Of a stretch of 64,000 bases of DNA, positions 54,689 through 64,000 are shown piece after piece. Each line of letters starts with the position of its first letter. The stretch's first letter is position 1. The position numbers and the translations under genes are program-made. The stretch comes from Cichorium intybus (lineage: Eukaryota > Streptophyta > Magnoliopsida > Asterales > Asteraceae): the NCBI GenBank assembly GCA_023525715.1, contig CM042009.1, positions 127,367,319-127,431,318 of the forward strand. Direction: 5' to 3'. The notes under the pieces are model-generated. The model ran no database searches, was not told the origin of the DNA, and was given only the letters and a program-made list of their open reading frames with translations.

Positions 54689-54992
54689 TTTAATATACCT
54701 ACATTAGGAATACACTATACATATAAAAGCCCAAGAGAACACGGACCCTGCGTGGTCGTACACCCGGCACTTGCTCAGGGCCGGTCATAATATTTATGTA
54801 TTCACTTTATATTATAATCAATAACATAAGAATATTCTTTGTATAATATACCTACATTAGGAATACACTATACATATAAAAGGCCAAGAGAACACGGACC
54901 CTGCATGGTCGCACACCCAACACTTGTTCAGGGCCGGTCATAATATTTATGTATTCACTTTGTATTATAATCAATAAAATAAGAATATTCGT
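54689..54992. repeat. 152-bp direct duplication bearing hAT-like ends
   Basis: AATATACCTACATTAGGAAT begins at about 54690 and 54842; both units continue with ACACGGACCCTGC and CAGGGCCGGTC. The latter pair is typical of ends of ZMYM1-like hAT elements read on the minus strand. Confidence 0.8.
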
Positions 54993-55760
54993 TGTATTTT
55001 AGTCTCTGATTACATGGTATCAACGAGGTTTAGTGTTGAAGATTTTTTTCGTGTTGAGCACCCTGCGAGTGTCGTAATCACTATTCATCTGAGCTGTTCA
55101 CGTGACATTGTTCATCCGATTTTACTATTCATGACGGTATTTTTCATCCAATTTACTATTCATGGGGGTATTGTTCATTGAGTTATTGTTCACGGGGGAT
55201 TGTTCATCCCTGTTACCATTCATAGTTACATTTTTCCAAGTTTTTAGATTAGGGAAACTTGCAAGTGCACTATTTTCTTGTGTCTCTATTTTGAGTTTTG
55301 ATTCTGGCATCCTGTGAGTACGTTGTTTTGAGTACATTGTTTTCTGATTCAGGAATCTTGTGAGTGCATTGTTTCTTCTCCCGACACCACTTGAAGTTCC
55401 GACATGATTCCAAGAGAAATAAGAAAATGACCGAGAGTCGTCAAGAAATTACTAGATTTCAAGTTCTGTTGTTACTGTTACTATTTCTACGGACGAGTAT
55501 GGTCAGCTTTTGGGATACAAAATTTCACATGTGTCGGCTGCATCTTTTACTTTTACTGAGACAGGAAACTCTAGTAAATGCTTGTTATTTTCTGCCTCCA
55601 AATGAGTTATTGATTTTGGTTCTTCATATCACATGATATGTAACCCTAGTGTCTTCTCTAACTTTCGTAATCATACATACATCTACATCCAATGTTCCAT
55701 TGTCGATGGGTCTACCCTTCAACTTCTAGGATCTGACACCGTTAATCTCACCCCATCTAT
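54993..55760 (+). pseudogene. Copia-type retrotransposon relic (leader, gag remnants, protease)
   Basis: TGGTATCAACGAGG at 55014 resembles a primer-binding site directly after an LTR-like end (CTGATTACA). Downstream are frame-broken remnants; near 55600-55740 pieces in different frames resemble the Copia protease context (SSYHMICNPSVFSNF). No intact frame. Leader contains repeated ATTGTTCATCC/ACTATTCATG words. Confidence 0.5.
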
Positions 55761-56200
55761 TTTATTATACTTACTATAAAACAAATGAAAAATGAAGAAT
55801 TGAAATAAATTGCAATGTTTAAAGACTTCCAAGTCTTTGCAATTTGGATTTATTATAGACATCTTTTTCCATATTGTGATATTTTCCAAATTGTATTTAT
55901 TAAAGATATATTTTCCCAAATTAGTGGCCAACTTGTGTGGATCACACAATACTTAATTTCCATAAAATTAGAACCAAACATTAAAAACAACAAAGACTAA
56001 GAATTGGAAAAAGTTGCCCCAAATTAGGCAAGACTTAGAAAAATAAGTTGCCCCAAATTAGGAGTTCGAAGACTTAGAAGTCTACACACAATCTGTATAT
56101 GTTATCTACATCTTTTCCCATCTTGTGATATTTTTTGGTCCTCAAGCTATGTGATATAAATTCCAAAAAAACAAACTCAAGAAATTAAATGCAAATCCAC
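55761..56200 (-). repeat. RLP upstream region, relic copy
   Basis: Matches 60640-61080 and 33760-34130 (ACTTGTGTGGATCACACAAT, TTTTTGGTCCTCAAGC). Confidence 0.75.
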
Positions 56201-57224
56201 CCATTTCAATAGTAATGATATTATTTGGGTCAAAGAATTCAATGAATATGAAATTAACATTTTATATTTTTAAGAATACCTCTTCAGCTTCCTTATAGCC
56301 TGAAGTTCCTTGCCATGCTTAGTTCTATCATCCAGCAAATTCATTGTTTAAAATATTCGTTGATTTCTAGGGTTACCGGTTTCTATCAATCTATTATAAT
56401 GTTCATGATAATTATATTTTGTTACATTGAATTGTTTTCAACCGACTTTCACATAAAGAGATATAGGTATTTTACTGTTACATTAAGGCCTGATGGCATT
56501 CCATTTTTTCCACATCAAATCTGAAGACACTTTTTGGATCTAATGTTTCTCGTTAGAAACTGCAATCATTGTTTTACTAATTCCAGCTGTTTCCATCATC
56601 TTATATTGCATACATTTCTTCTAGATCTACCAATCATCCATCTCTGTAGTTTTATGTTGAAGCAAATAACATATCATTAATCCACTATGCAGATGGTGGA
56701 ATCACAGAAAAAAGCAACTCCGTCTGCAAAATCAAAGGAGAAAAGTTCACTGCTAAGTAACTTTATAATGAAGTTCTTGACCTTTCATCTAATCACATGT
56801 ACATGGAAACCGTTTTTGTGTTAGATGAAATAATTCTATTATTCTATTGGATCTCTTTTTTTTCATATACTTTCTCATTGGTGTGATTTTCTGTCACTTG
56901 CTTGAAGTAATGATATTCTTGAAAATTTCACTTTTTTGTGCACTGGATTCAGGAAAGTTGCTTATGTGCTAATTTGTTAGATAGAGAGTAGAAAAAGCTA
57001 GGTATTTCATGTTCCCTAATACACGTGTTTTAAAAAATAAGAAATCTATAAAGTTTTCTGAAAAATGTTAATTTAAAGATCTTGGCTTTTAAAAGCACAC
57101 GAACTGCTGTGGTCCCAAATCCAACATTAATCCTCACAAAGAACTAATATAACATCAACTCACAATGGCGATCATATCACAAAGAACTGATATAATTATC
57201 ATTCATATATGAACTAATAGGTTC
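56201..57224. other. Intergenic, one possible orphan exon
   Basis: 56694-56757 could be an exon on the plus strand (ATGCAG acceptor, then MVESQKKATPSAKSKEKSSL); support is weak. The rest is AT-rich without a frame. Confidence 0.3.
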
Positions 57225-57759
57225 AAAACGACATTTTTCTAATATTAATTAAAAAATATCATTTAAGAGGTCCAAACCTTTCTTTGGAAACATCTACAAC
57301 CTTGTATTAACAACAATTTGAAGAAGTGATAGATAGAAACAACATTTCTTTGTTACATGAAAATCGAATTTGTTTTTGTAGGAGTAAAAACAGATTTTTA
57401 GACCTATTTCTAAAACAGACTTAATCAAAACAATCCAATTGCATGTATAATATATCAAAATAACACTAAACCGCTGGCTGGTTTCAAAGTGAATCGATTC
57501 ATATCAAACTGATTTTTTTCCTAAAGCGGTTAGGTTTGGTTTTTGGTTTTTTTTCCCAAACAATTCTTTTTGGCACCTCCAATTTTCATCTTGTTTTTAT
57601 ATGCTACAAACATATGAACTTTTTTTTGGGTATCTTATATCATACAAAACGAGGAAAATGGCCACCCATGGTGTTAGTGGCAAATTTATTGATACTGGGG
57701 ACTTAAAAACCCTTCCAAATTACATTAAATACCGGAAAATAAGAAGTAAAAAAAATGAA
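57225..57759 (-). repeat. 3-prime flank of RLP2
   Basis: Near-identical to the RLP1 flank from GGTTCAAAACGACATTTTTC to the GGAAAATAAGAAGT just before the stop region. Confidence 0.85.
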
Positions 57760-57832
57760 CTATGCCTGTCTAGCCTTTCGCAAATTTGCAATGAACATCA
57801 CCACTTTCACATAAGCCCAATCTTTGAAGATA

Positions 57833-60544
57833 TCATAAAAGTGAAAAAAAAACATGTCTCCCACGACGGTTGAGAAGTAAAGCCCCACATGCTATCCAAA
57901 ATCCAGTAACAAAACCCATGCCCCCACCAATATAAAACCATCCCCAAACTTCATCTTTGTCTTCCCCATCATCCTGAGTTTTACCAACCACCAATGTTGC
58001 TTCAGATTCTTCATCTCCTGGACATTTTTTGGGAAGGCGAAGTCCACAAAGTCCTGCATTCCCATCATATCTTGAAGGTTGAAAGGACTGGAGTTGAGTG
58101 CTCGATGGGATTCTCCCTGACAAGTTATTAAATGACAAGTCTAGGTAATTCAGTAAACTCATCTCAGACATGCTTGATGGTATCCGCCCTGACAAATTGT
58201 TTCTGGATAGATCCAAAGTCAGAAGCTTTTTCATCTCACCAATTTTCCATGGAATCTTTCCAAATAGAGAGTTCCTTGATAAGTTGAGGGCAATCAAGTC
58301 ATGGAGATTGGCAATATCATATGGGATTTGCCCTGTTAAATTGTTGCTTGACAGGTCAATGCTTTTCAACAATTTCAGAGTGCTAAAGAATTCACGTTCA
58401 TCTCCTTGCCACTCAATCATCGCATGGTCAACATATACATCACGTTTATATACATAGCTGATATTTGAAAATGTACCGATCGGTACATCTTGCGAGAATC
58501 CTTGTTGAACGATGCTCGTAAGATTACTCAAACATGAGGGGATGGTTCCATAGAGATTGTTCATTGACAAGTCCAAAATTTGAAGATTTGGTAATTGACA
58601 TAATTTTAAAGGGATGGTTCCAAAGAAGTTGTTTGATCTTAGGATAAGAACATACAACCCTGATAAGTTTTCCCCAATCCAGACAGGCACACTACCAGAA
58701 AGCTTGTTGGCCCCCAAATTCAATGACTTTAAGCTCGTGCAACTTTTTAAAGACAAAGGCAGTTCTCCTGAGAAGTTGTTCTTGTATAAATACAACACCT
58801 CAAGTTCTATTAAAGATCCAATAGACACGGGAAGTCTTCCAAAGAGACTGTTTTGACCCAGATTAAGAACTTTTAGTTGTTTGAAATGCCACAAACAGTC
58901 CGGGAGTTGTCCGATGAATGAGTTATGAGAGAGGTCAAGAAATGATAAGAAGCCATCAACAATTTGGCATATAAAGGAGATCCCTCCAGAGAAGTTGTTT
59001 CTGGAAAGATCTAATGATGCCAAACCAGAGGAGACTTTCAGTATTGTACCATAAAAGTTGTTGGAACTCAGATCTATCATTGAACAATTGGCAAAATTTG
59101 ATGATAAATTTGGTACTTTCCCACTAATGTTGTTGGAAGAGAGATTCAGATAACTTAATTGAGAAGGCCACATGTCCCAAAACTCCAGAGGAGTTGTGTC
59201 TGAGATTCCAGTATTGGAAAGATCAAAAGCAGTAAGATTTTTGAGTGTCTGAATCCATTTGGGGAAGGGAGGCCCTACCTTGCAAGACCTCAGATATAAT
59301 TCATTTACAACATAAGAAGGGTTTGAAAAGTGATATGTGGAAGGAACTGTAATATTATTAAAAGAAAGGTAAAGAGATTGAAGGCTGGTTAGTTCCCACA
59401 GTTTCTCACTTAGACTTCCATTTAACTGATTATCATCTAAGTACAAGTCTTCAAGGGATGAAAACTTTTGGATGTCATCAGAAAATGACCCTGTCAATTG
59501 GCTTCCATAAGCATACAACTCTTGTAATGTAAGAGATGTACATCCAGACGACAAGTTGTTGAGAAAATCAGGGAATTTGACAACACCAGAGTTGTAACTG
59601 AATTCCAAATATCTCAGACTACAGAGGTTACCAAGATACTTGGGTATCCCATCTAACATGTTTCCAGAGATATCAAGAATACTAAGGTTATTGCTGGTTA
59701 ATGGGAGCAACCATTGATACATGGATGAGGTGAGACTGTTGTTTCTGAGAAAAAGGAGTTCTATAGATGAAGAAGAGTTGAGAAATGAAGAATATGGATT
59801 CATGACCTGTGACAGCTCACATCCATCTAAACTTAATTTTGAGAGGTTCCGGAAACTCAGAATCACATCTACCCAGTGATTTTGTTTGGCAAGGGAAATC
59901 CCATCCATTCTCAGTTCCTCCAAATGAGAGAGATGAGACAACCACTCTAACTTCTCAACTCTACACCTTCCAACGTATCCAAGCCTAAGCACTTGCAAGT
60001 TGGTGAGGTTTCCAAACTCTGGAGGAATAGTTCCATAAAGAGAGTTCAAGGAAAGGTCAAGATAAGTTAACTGAGTCATGGAACCAATGAACACGGGAAT
60101 GGTTCCCTTAAGATTATTGTTGTAGAGATTGAGGTAGCTTAATCGTGTCATAGAACCAATGAAAGTGGGAATGCTTCCATGAAAAGAATTGTGGGAAAGA
60201 TCAAGATGATGCAAGTAACTTAAGTTATGCAACGAAGAGCTAATCTCACCTTCAAGATCATAGAATCTCATATGAAGCTCGGTGACATGACCAGTTTTGT
60301 TGCTGCATGTGACTCCACTCCATTTACAGCAGTCATGTTCATCAGCTCTCCATGTAGAGAGAGCATCATCAGGGTCTTGAAGGGGAGCTTTGAAAAGAAG
60401 GAGAGCATCTCTCTCTTTATCCAAACACTTTTTCATAACACCATTCTCATCCCCTCCTTCTCTCACTGCTAGAAATTGCCTGGCATTTGTAATCACAAGG
60501 AGTAGCAAGAGTAGTGAGAAATTTATAAAAACACAAGGATTCAT
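57833..60544 (-). CDS. RLP2: EIX/Hcr-type leucine-rich-repeat receptor-like protein
   Basis: An intronless 903-residue gene. Domains in order: signal peptide (1 to ~22, MNPCVFINFSLLLLLLVITN), LRR N-cap (~38-90, CLDKERDALLLFKAP and EHDCCKWSGVTCS), about 27 LRRs of the plant extracellular type with many N-glycosylation sites, an island before the last four LRRs (~690-715, YVDHAMIEWQGDEREFF follows), an acidic juxtamembrane region (CPGDEESEATL...DKDEVWGW), and a transmembrane helix with GGGMGF (~869-891). It lacks a kinase, so it would act at the plasma membrane with a SOBIR1-type partner to sense apoplastic ligands; the ligand is unknown. The A-run at 57843-57851 has nine A against eight in RLP1, ending the protein after HVFFSLL and removing a ~27-residue tail (stop otherwise at 57760-57762). 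The start is chosen for its signal peptide and conserved TATA spacing. Confidence 0.92.
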   Translation of the reverse strand: MNPCVFINFSLLLLLLVITNARQFLAVREGGDENGVMKKCLDKERDALLLFKAPLQDPDDALSTWRADEHDCCKWSGVTCSNKTGHVTELHMRFYDLEGEISSSLHNLSYLHHLDLSHNSFHGSIPTFIGSMTRLSYLNLYNNNLKGTIPVFIGSMTQLTYLDLSLNSLYGTIPPEFGNLTNLQVLRLGYVGRCRVEKLEWLSHLSHLEELRMDGISLAKQNHWVDVILSFRNLSKLSLDGCELSQVMNPYSSFLNSSSSIELLFLRNNSLTSSMYQWLLPLTSNNLSILDISGNMLDGIPKYLGNLCSLRYLEFSYNSGVVKFPDFLNNLSSGCTSLTLQELYAYGSQLTGSFSDDIQKFSSLEDLYLDDNQLNGSLSEKLWELTSLQSLYLSFNNITVPSTYHFSNPSYVVNELYLRSCKVGPPFPKWIQTLKNLTAFDLSNTGISDTTPLEFWDMWPSQLSYLNLSSNNISGKVPNLSSNFANCSMIDLSSNNFYGTILKVSSGLASLDLSRNNFSGGISFICQIVDGFLSFLDLSHNSFIGQLPDCLWHFKQLKVLNLGQNSLFGRLPVSIGSLIELEVLYLYKNNFSGELPLSLKSCTSLKSLNLGANKLSGSVPVWIGENLSGLYVLILRSNNFFGTIPLKLCQLPNLQILDLSMNNLYGTIPSCLSNLTSIVQQGFSQDVPIGTFSNISYVYKRDVYVDHAMIEWQGDEREFFSTLKLLKSIDLSSNNLTGQIPYDIANLHDLIALNLSRNSLFGKIPWKIGEMKKLLTLDLSRNNLSGRIPSSMSEMSLLNYLDLSFNNLSGRIPSSTQLQSFQPSRYDGNAGLCGLRLPKKCPGDEESEATLVVGKTQDDGEDKDEVWGWFYIGGGMGFVTGFWIACGALLLNRRGRHVFFSLL

Positions 60545-60612
60545 AATGTAAAATGAAAAATCTTTGTGATTTTTGGTTTGTATTGATGCCCATATGAACT
60601 GCCCCCATGAGG

Positions 60613-60621
60613 GTTTATATA
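60613..60621 (-). promoter_or_regulatory. TATA box of RLP2
   Basis: TATATAAAC on the minus strand about 70 bp before the ATG at 60544. Confidence 0.72.
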
Positions 60622-60639
60622 GTCACATATTAGAGGCCT

Positions 60640-61085
60640 GCTTGTGTGGATCATAAAATACTTCATGGAATTTGAATCAAACTATAAGACAAAGTAAAGA
60701 TGAATAATTGAAATCAATTGCCCCAAATTAAACGTTCAAAGACTTACAAGTCTTGGCTATTTGTATTTATTATACATATCTTTTTCCATCTTGTCATAGT
60801 TTTCAATTTGTATTGATTATAGATATCGTTTCCCAAATTAGAGGCCTACTTGTGTGGAGCATACAATACTTAATTTCCATGAAATTAGAACCTAACTTTA
60901 AGAAAAATCAAAGATGAAGAATTGGAATTAATTGCCCCAAATTAGACGTTAGAAGACTTAAAGGTCTAGGCAATTTGTATTTATTCTCTATATCTTTTTC
61001 CATCTTGTGATTTTTTTGGTCCTCAAGCTATGTGACATAAATCCCAAAAAAAGAAACTCATAAAATTAAATACAAACAACAAAAA
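60640..61085 (-). repeat. RLP2 upstream region
   Basis: Contains two internal similar segments (near 60680-60800 and 60860-61010: AAAGACTTACAAGTCTTGGC and GAAGACTTAAAGGTCTAGGC contexts), suggesting an older local duplication. Shared with the other RLP relics. Confidence 0.7.
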
Positions 61086-61497
61086 TCAAAAGAAACGTCA
61101 TTCAACAAAAGATTAAGAGCAGAGCTCAGTACCTGACTACATGTGATGGCCAAAATTAGCAGATATTGCTGACATGGAACCTTATGTGACAACCTTTTGT
61201 TGATGTAGAGTTGGATTATATTAAAAATCTTTATGCTGGAAAAATTAGAACCCGTGCCAACTAACTCCATATACTTGGCATTCAATACCTTTATCACTAG
61301 GACAATGTAACTCGTTTGTTGATAAATTCAAGTGTATTAATTTAAAATCTATAACTATTGTTTGCAAAGTTTGTAAATCATTTTTTCTTTTCCAAAAATA
61401 GATGACAAACATCCATTCCTTGTGCTGTTTCATTTTGATAAAACGTAAGTAGAAATGTAAAAAAAAAAAAATTGGGAAAAGAAGTTGTAAAAAAGTA

Positions 61498-61555
<58 letters not shown>

Positions 61556-61908
61556 GATTTTGGGGCAAAATTGTAAAGAAAGTTTGGACCAAATTCATAA
61601 CATTTTTTAAAACTTTGAGCCAAAAATGTAAGAATTGATGACAACCATCGTCACTTTTCCTTTGATTTTCTCATCCTCATATTTTATGGCAGAAAACAAT
61701 TGCTGTTTACTTTGATTATTAACATTAAGACGTTAACAGCATTAACATAAGAAACTTTAGGCTTTTCAATAGTAACACAATTCTCTTTGGTACCTTGTTC
61801 TTTAATTTTGTTGTCATCAGACGGAAAAGAAAACACGATAGGGCTCTTAATCTTGCTATTCAACTCAGCTTTTTGATCTCTCAGAATCGCACAATTATAT
61901 GTATCCCA
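61086..61908. other. Intergenic with A50 run
   Basis: No gene is supported. 61504-61553 is an uninterrupted run of about 50 A; frames rich in F on the minus strand come from it. The plus orientation suggests the tail of a reverse-transcribed insert, but no body was identified. Confidence 0.5.
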
Positions 61909-62440
61909 TCAGCAACCATTTCTCCTGTTGCACTTCCTAATCCCCTTTATCTTCAATAACCATATTATTAACTCTCTCAAGGCATGAAGATTACTCCAAT
62001 CAGCCACATGAATACTATCCTTGGACCCAATTAAGATTAAATCATTTCCTTGAATTGTTTCAATAATAGTCTTCACCTTAGGAATTAAAGGAACGGGGCT
62101 TCCAGTAATAATTTTAGAACCCTCAATCGCTTCAACATCGTTGATTTTCAGTAACGAATGCTCAAATTCTTCAACAATGCCTCGATTAATAGGAGCGCGG
62201 GGAGAAGGAGAAATCCCAAAACAATCGACAGTAGACTTATCAGAAGCAATCATCACTTCAGCTTCACAATTCATAACAATAGAGCTTGAATCCGTACCAT
62301 TGGAATCTTCCGAATCTATAGATCTCGGCGGCGGATCTCTCAGGACCCCATCAGGAGGTAAACCCTACATCACACCAGGAGAATCACTCCAAATTACGTA
62401 ACACAATACACATTCAGAGAATCAAAGTGAGAAAGCTAAG
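61909..62440 (-). pseudogene. Unidentified conserved fragment upstream of RLP unit, copy B
   Basis: The minus frame from 62274 (121 codons) reads MNCEAEVMIASDKSTVDCFG, EEFEHSLLKINDVEAIEGSK, KVKTIIETIQGNDLILIGSK and ends RKCNRRNGC. The same frame extends upstream through DPPPRSIDSEDSNGTDSSS to a TAG near 62364. The fragment at 34138-34500 is a shorter copy. Composition is protein-like, but I do not recognise the family. It may be a host gene exon swept up in the RLP duplications. Confidence 0.5.
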
Positions 62441-63000
62441 ACCCAGCTCCGGTAACCAGGGTAAGCCACCGGGAACACGGGAAAACGAAAGAGAATCTTA
62501 GAGAGAGAAAGTACTAAGCTGTGTGTATTTAATATTTGTATAATTTAAATTAAAGTGTTTTTTCCGGAGTTAGTTACATTAAGGACCTATAAGTTTTACA
62601 TAATTTTTTCTAAAAAATCTCAACTTTTTTTTCACATTTGGCAAACTTTTTTCTTTTGACCAACTTCCTTTTTGGTGTAACAAGTGAATAACAATGATCT
62701 AAGCTAGCATTGTATCCTAGACCACGAAATATGAACGTTGTGATTCTGTTTGATTATTAAAAACAAGCTAACATGTCTAGCCAATTTAGACCTAGACCCT
62801 AGACCGTCTGCTATAATATTCGATTATCTTGTATATAGATTTTGATACTCAATTTTTCAACAAGAATTAGACATGAGAAGTATTGTGGATCAAATTCTAA
62901 TATTGAAAATGTTTCTAGCTAGGAAAATATGAAAACTGACATTGGATTCCAAACACAAAGATGAGTTTTAACCGAACCTGAGTTCACAGTTGTTTCAAAG
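62441..63000. other. Intergenic, no gene seen
   Basis: 62441-62570 is shared with 34510-34740; beyond that, AT-rich sequence without frames. Confidence 0.5.
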
Positions 63001-63275
63001 CTATATTACAAATTTGATCCTTTTGGTTTGTACTTTTTTCATTTAGGTAAACCAATGATGTTCCTAGTCTTATTTTAAGGTTTCAAATGCTTTTGATCAT
63101 TATCTCATGTAAAATAACCATAATTAGCTTATTTTCTTGCAAACCTGTCTATATATTTTAGACTTTAGATACAAGAATCCAACAAAAATTGCATTCAAGT
63201 CTTCTACTAGGTTAGAATGTATTATGCAAGGTTATTCTAAAACATTGCCTCCATCAGCAAGGGTCTGATTTATAG
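63001..63275 (+). pseudogene. UDP-sugar pyrophosphorylase exon fragment 2
   Basis: 63170-63266 encodes KIAFKSSTRLECIMQGYSK followed by TLPPSARV, the same exon as at 49201 but with different substitutions and a TGA after ARV. 63001-63130 is intron-like sequence weakly shared with fragment 1. Only one exon is present. Confidence 0.75.
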
Positions 63276-63337
63276 TAAGTAAAATGATTATTACTCATTT
63301 TCATCAATTTACAATATTTATATGTTTGTCAACTTTA

Positions 63338-63468
63338 CATGTAGAGAAGAGACCACGGGGATCTTTTAGGGGAGCTTTGGAATGAAGGAGAGTATGTCTC
63401 TCCTTATCCAAACACTTTTTCATAACACCATTATCATCTCCTACGAATTGTTTGGCGGTTGTAGTCTA
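63338..63468 (-). pseudogene. RLP 5-prime fragment truncated by an LTR-like sequence
   Basis: Minus-strand codons for VMKKCLDKERHTLL and the following N-cap region match RLP1/RLP2. Homology ends inside the signal-peptide region at about 63468, where unrelated sequence starts, and is lost downstream before the LRRs. Confidence 0.75.
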
Positions 63469-63472
63469 TGTT

Positions 63473-64000
63473 TGTAAGAACCTGCGAAAAAGTTGAAAAA
63501 GGGTAAAATGGTCTTTCGACCCATTATAAGACCAATATGTAAGATAATATGTATTGGTGAAATAATAATATAAGAAATAAGAGATTATGAAAAATTTGGA
63601 GTTTTACCGCGTGAATAGTGAAATTTGACCAAAAAGGACAAAATGGTCATTTGACTTGGAAATGACCAAAATGCTAAGAAAATGTTAAGTTGGTAGTTAA
63701 TGGAACTTGGTTTGTAAATAAATGAACCATAGGACTAGTTTTGAACAAAAGGAAAGAAGAGAAGGACTAGAGTGTAACTATTTTATAACAATTAAATATA
63801 TGTATATAAGAATATTTAGCTCTCATTCTCCAGAAATCAGTGGAAGAATCGAGAGAGAGCTAGAGAGAACAAGAGGGGAGAAAGAGTTCTGGAAGATTTT
63901 GCAAGAAATAGAAGTTGGAATTGAAGTTTCCAAGCATTTGAGGTAAGAACACCTATTATTCATCATCTTCTCGGGTTGAAATCTGGAAATATGGATCATG
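63473..64000 (+). mobile_element. Probable start of an LTR (runs off window)
   Basis: It begins TGTAAGAACCTGCG exactly where RLP homology breaks, contains TATATGTATATAAG (63796-63810) followed by a GA-rich leader (GAGAGAGAGCTAGAGAG), as in LTR U3/R regions, and has no coding frame of note. Without the partner LTR this remains probable only. Confidence 0.4.

Noticed and set aside
61245..61644. Minus-strand frames with a poly-Phe stretch
   Set aside because: Produced by the A50 run at 61504-61553; the rest of the frames has no recognisable domain.

Overview
This window looks like AT-rich intergenic and gene-cluster DNA from the nuclear genome of a dicot plant, probably an asterid. The signs are intronless EIX/Hcr-type receptor-like protein (RLP) genes, Ty1/Copia and Ty3 retrotransposons primed by initiator-Met tRNA, a Helitron carrying exon fragments, MULE/hAT/CACTA relics, a tRNA-derived SINE, long (TA)n tracts and a plastid-DNA insertion. 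The species assignment is inference. No bacterial-type operon, CRISPR array or functional tRNA/rRNA gene is present; the only rRNA sequence is a plastid 16S fragment inside the plastid insertion.

Layout. 1-3634: a Ty3-type retrotransposon on the minus strand (reverse transcriptase, protease, gag, primer site, one LTR) that runs off the left edge. 3635-15362 and 36737-48888: two copies of one ~12 kb block. Each holds a non-coding Copia-type LTR element with the same GATAA target duplication, followed by a Helitron-like element with exon fragments of phospholipid scramblase and phosphoserine phosphatase genes. Copy 2 also carries a 395-bp insert of plastid DNA (16S rRNA plus rpoB). 15363-27700: relic RLP flanks, a SINE, a foldback MITE and a 7.5-kb MULE-like element with an Ulp1-family pseudogene, separated by long (TA)n tracts. 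27690-35375: RLP1 (one frameshift), an RLP 5-prime fragment and an RLP 3-prime relic. 35376-36736: tandem repeats and a CACTA-like relic. 48889-57220: a UDP-sugar pyrophosphorylase exon fragment, a hAT transposase pseudogene and a Copia gag-pol relic. 57220-62530: RLP2, the best-preserved gene here, with its promoter and upstream repeat. 62530-64000: a second UDP-sugar pyrophosphorylase fragment, another RLP 5-prime fragment, and the start of an LTR-like sequence that leaves the window.

Biological reading. This is a decaying RLP cluster (cell-surface immune receptor type) grown by duplication and repeatedly interrupted by transposons. RLP2 is plausibly expressed, with a shortened cytoplasmic tail. 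RLP1 is truncated before its transmembrane segment. The other RLP pieces are relics. The most unusual signal is in the non-coding Copia-type element: four dispersed copies of a conserved ~20-nt core, each enclosed by inverted-repeat arms whose sequences differ from copy to copy while staying complementary. That is the pattern expected of a selected RNA structure. Second is the MULE-like element, whose introns are crowded with a near-palindromic 14-mer (AATCAYATGTGATT) between Lys/Glu-rich exon-like blocks.
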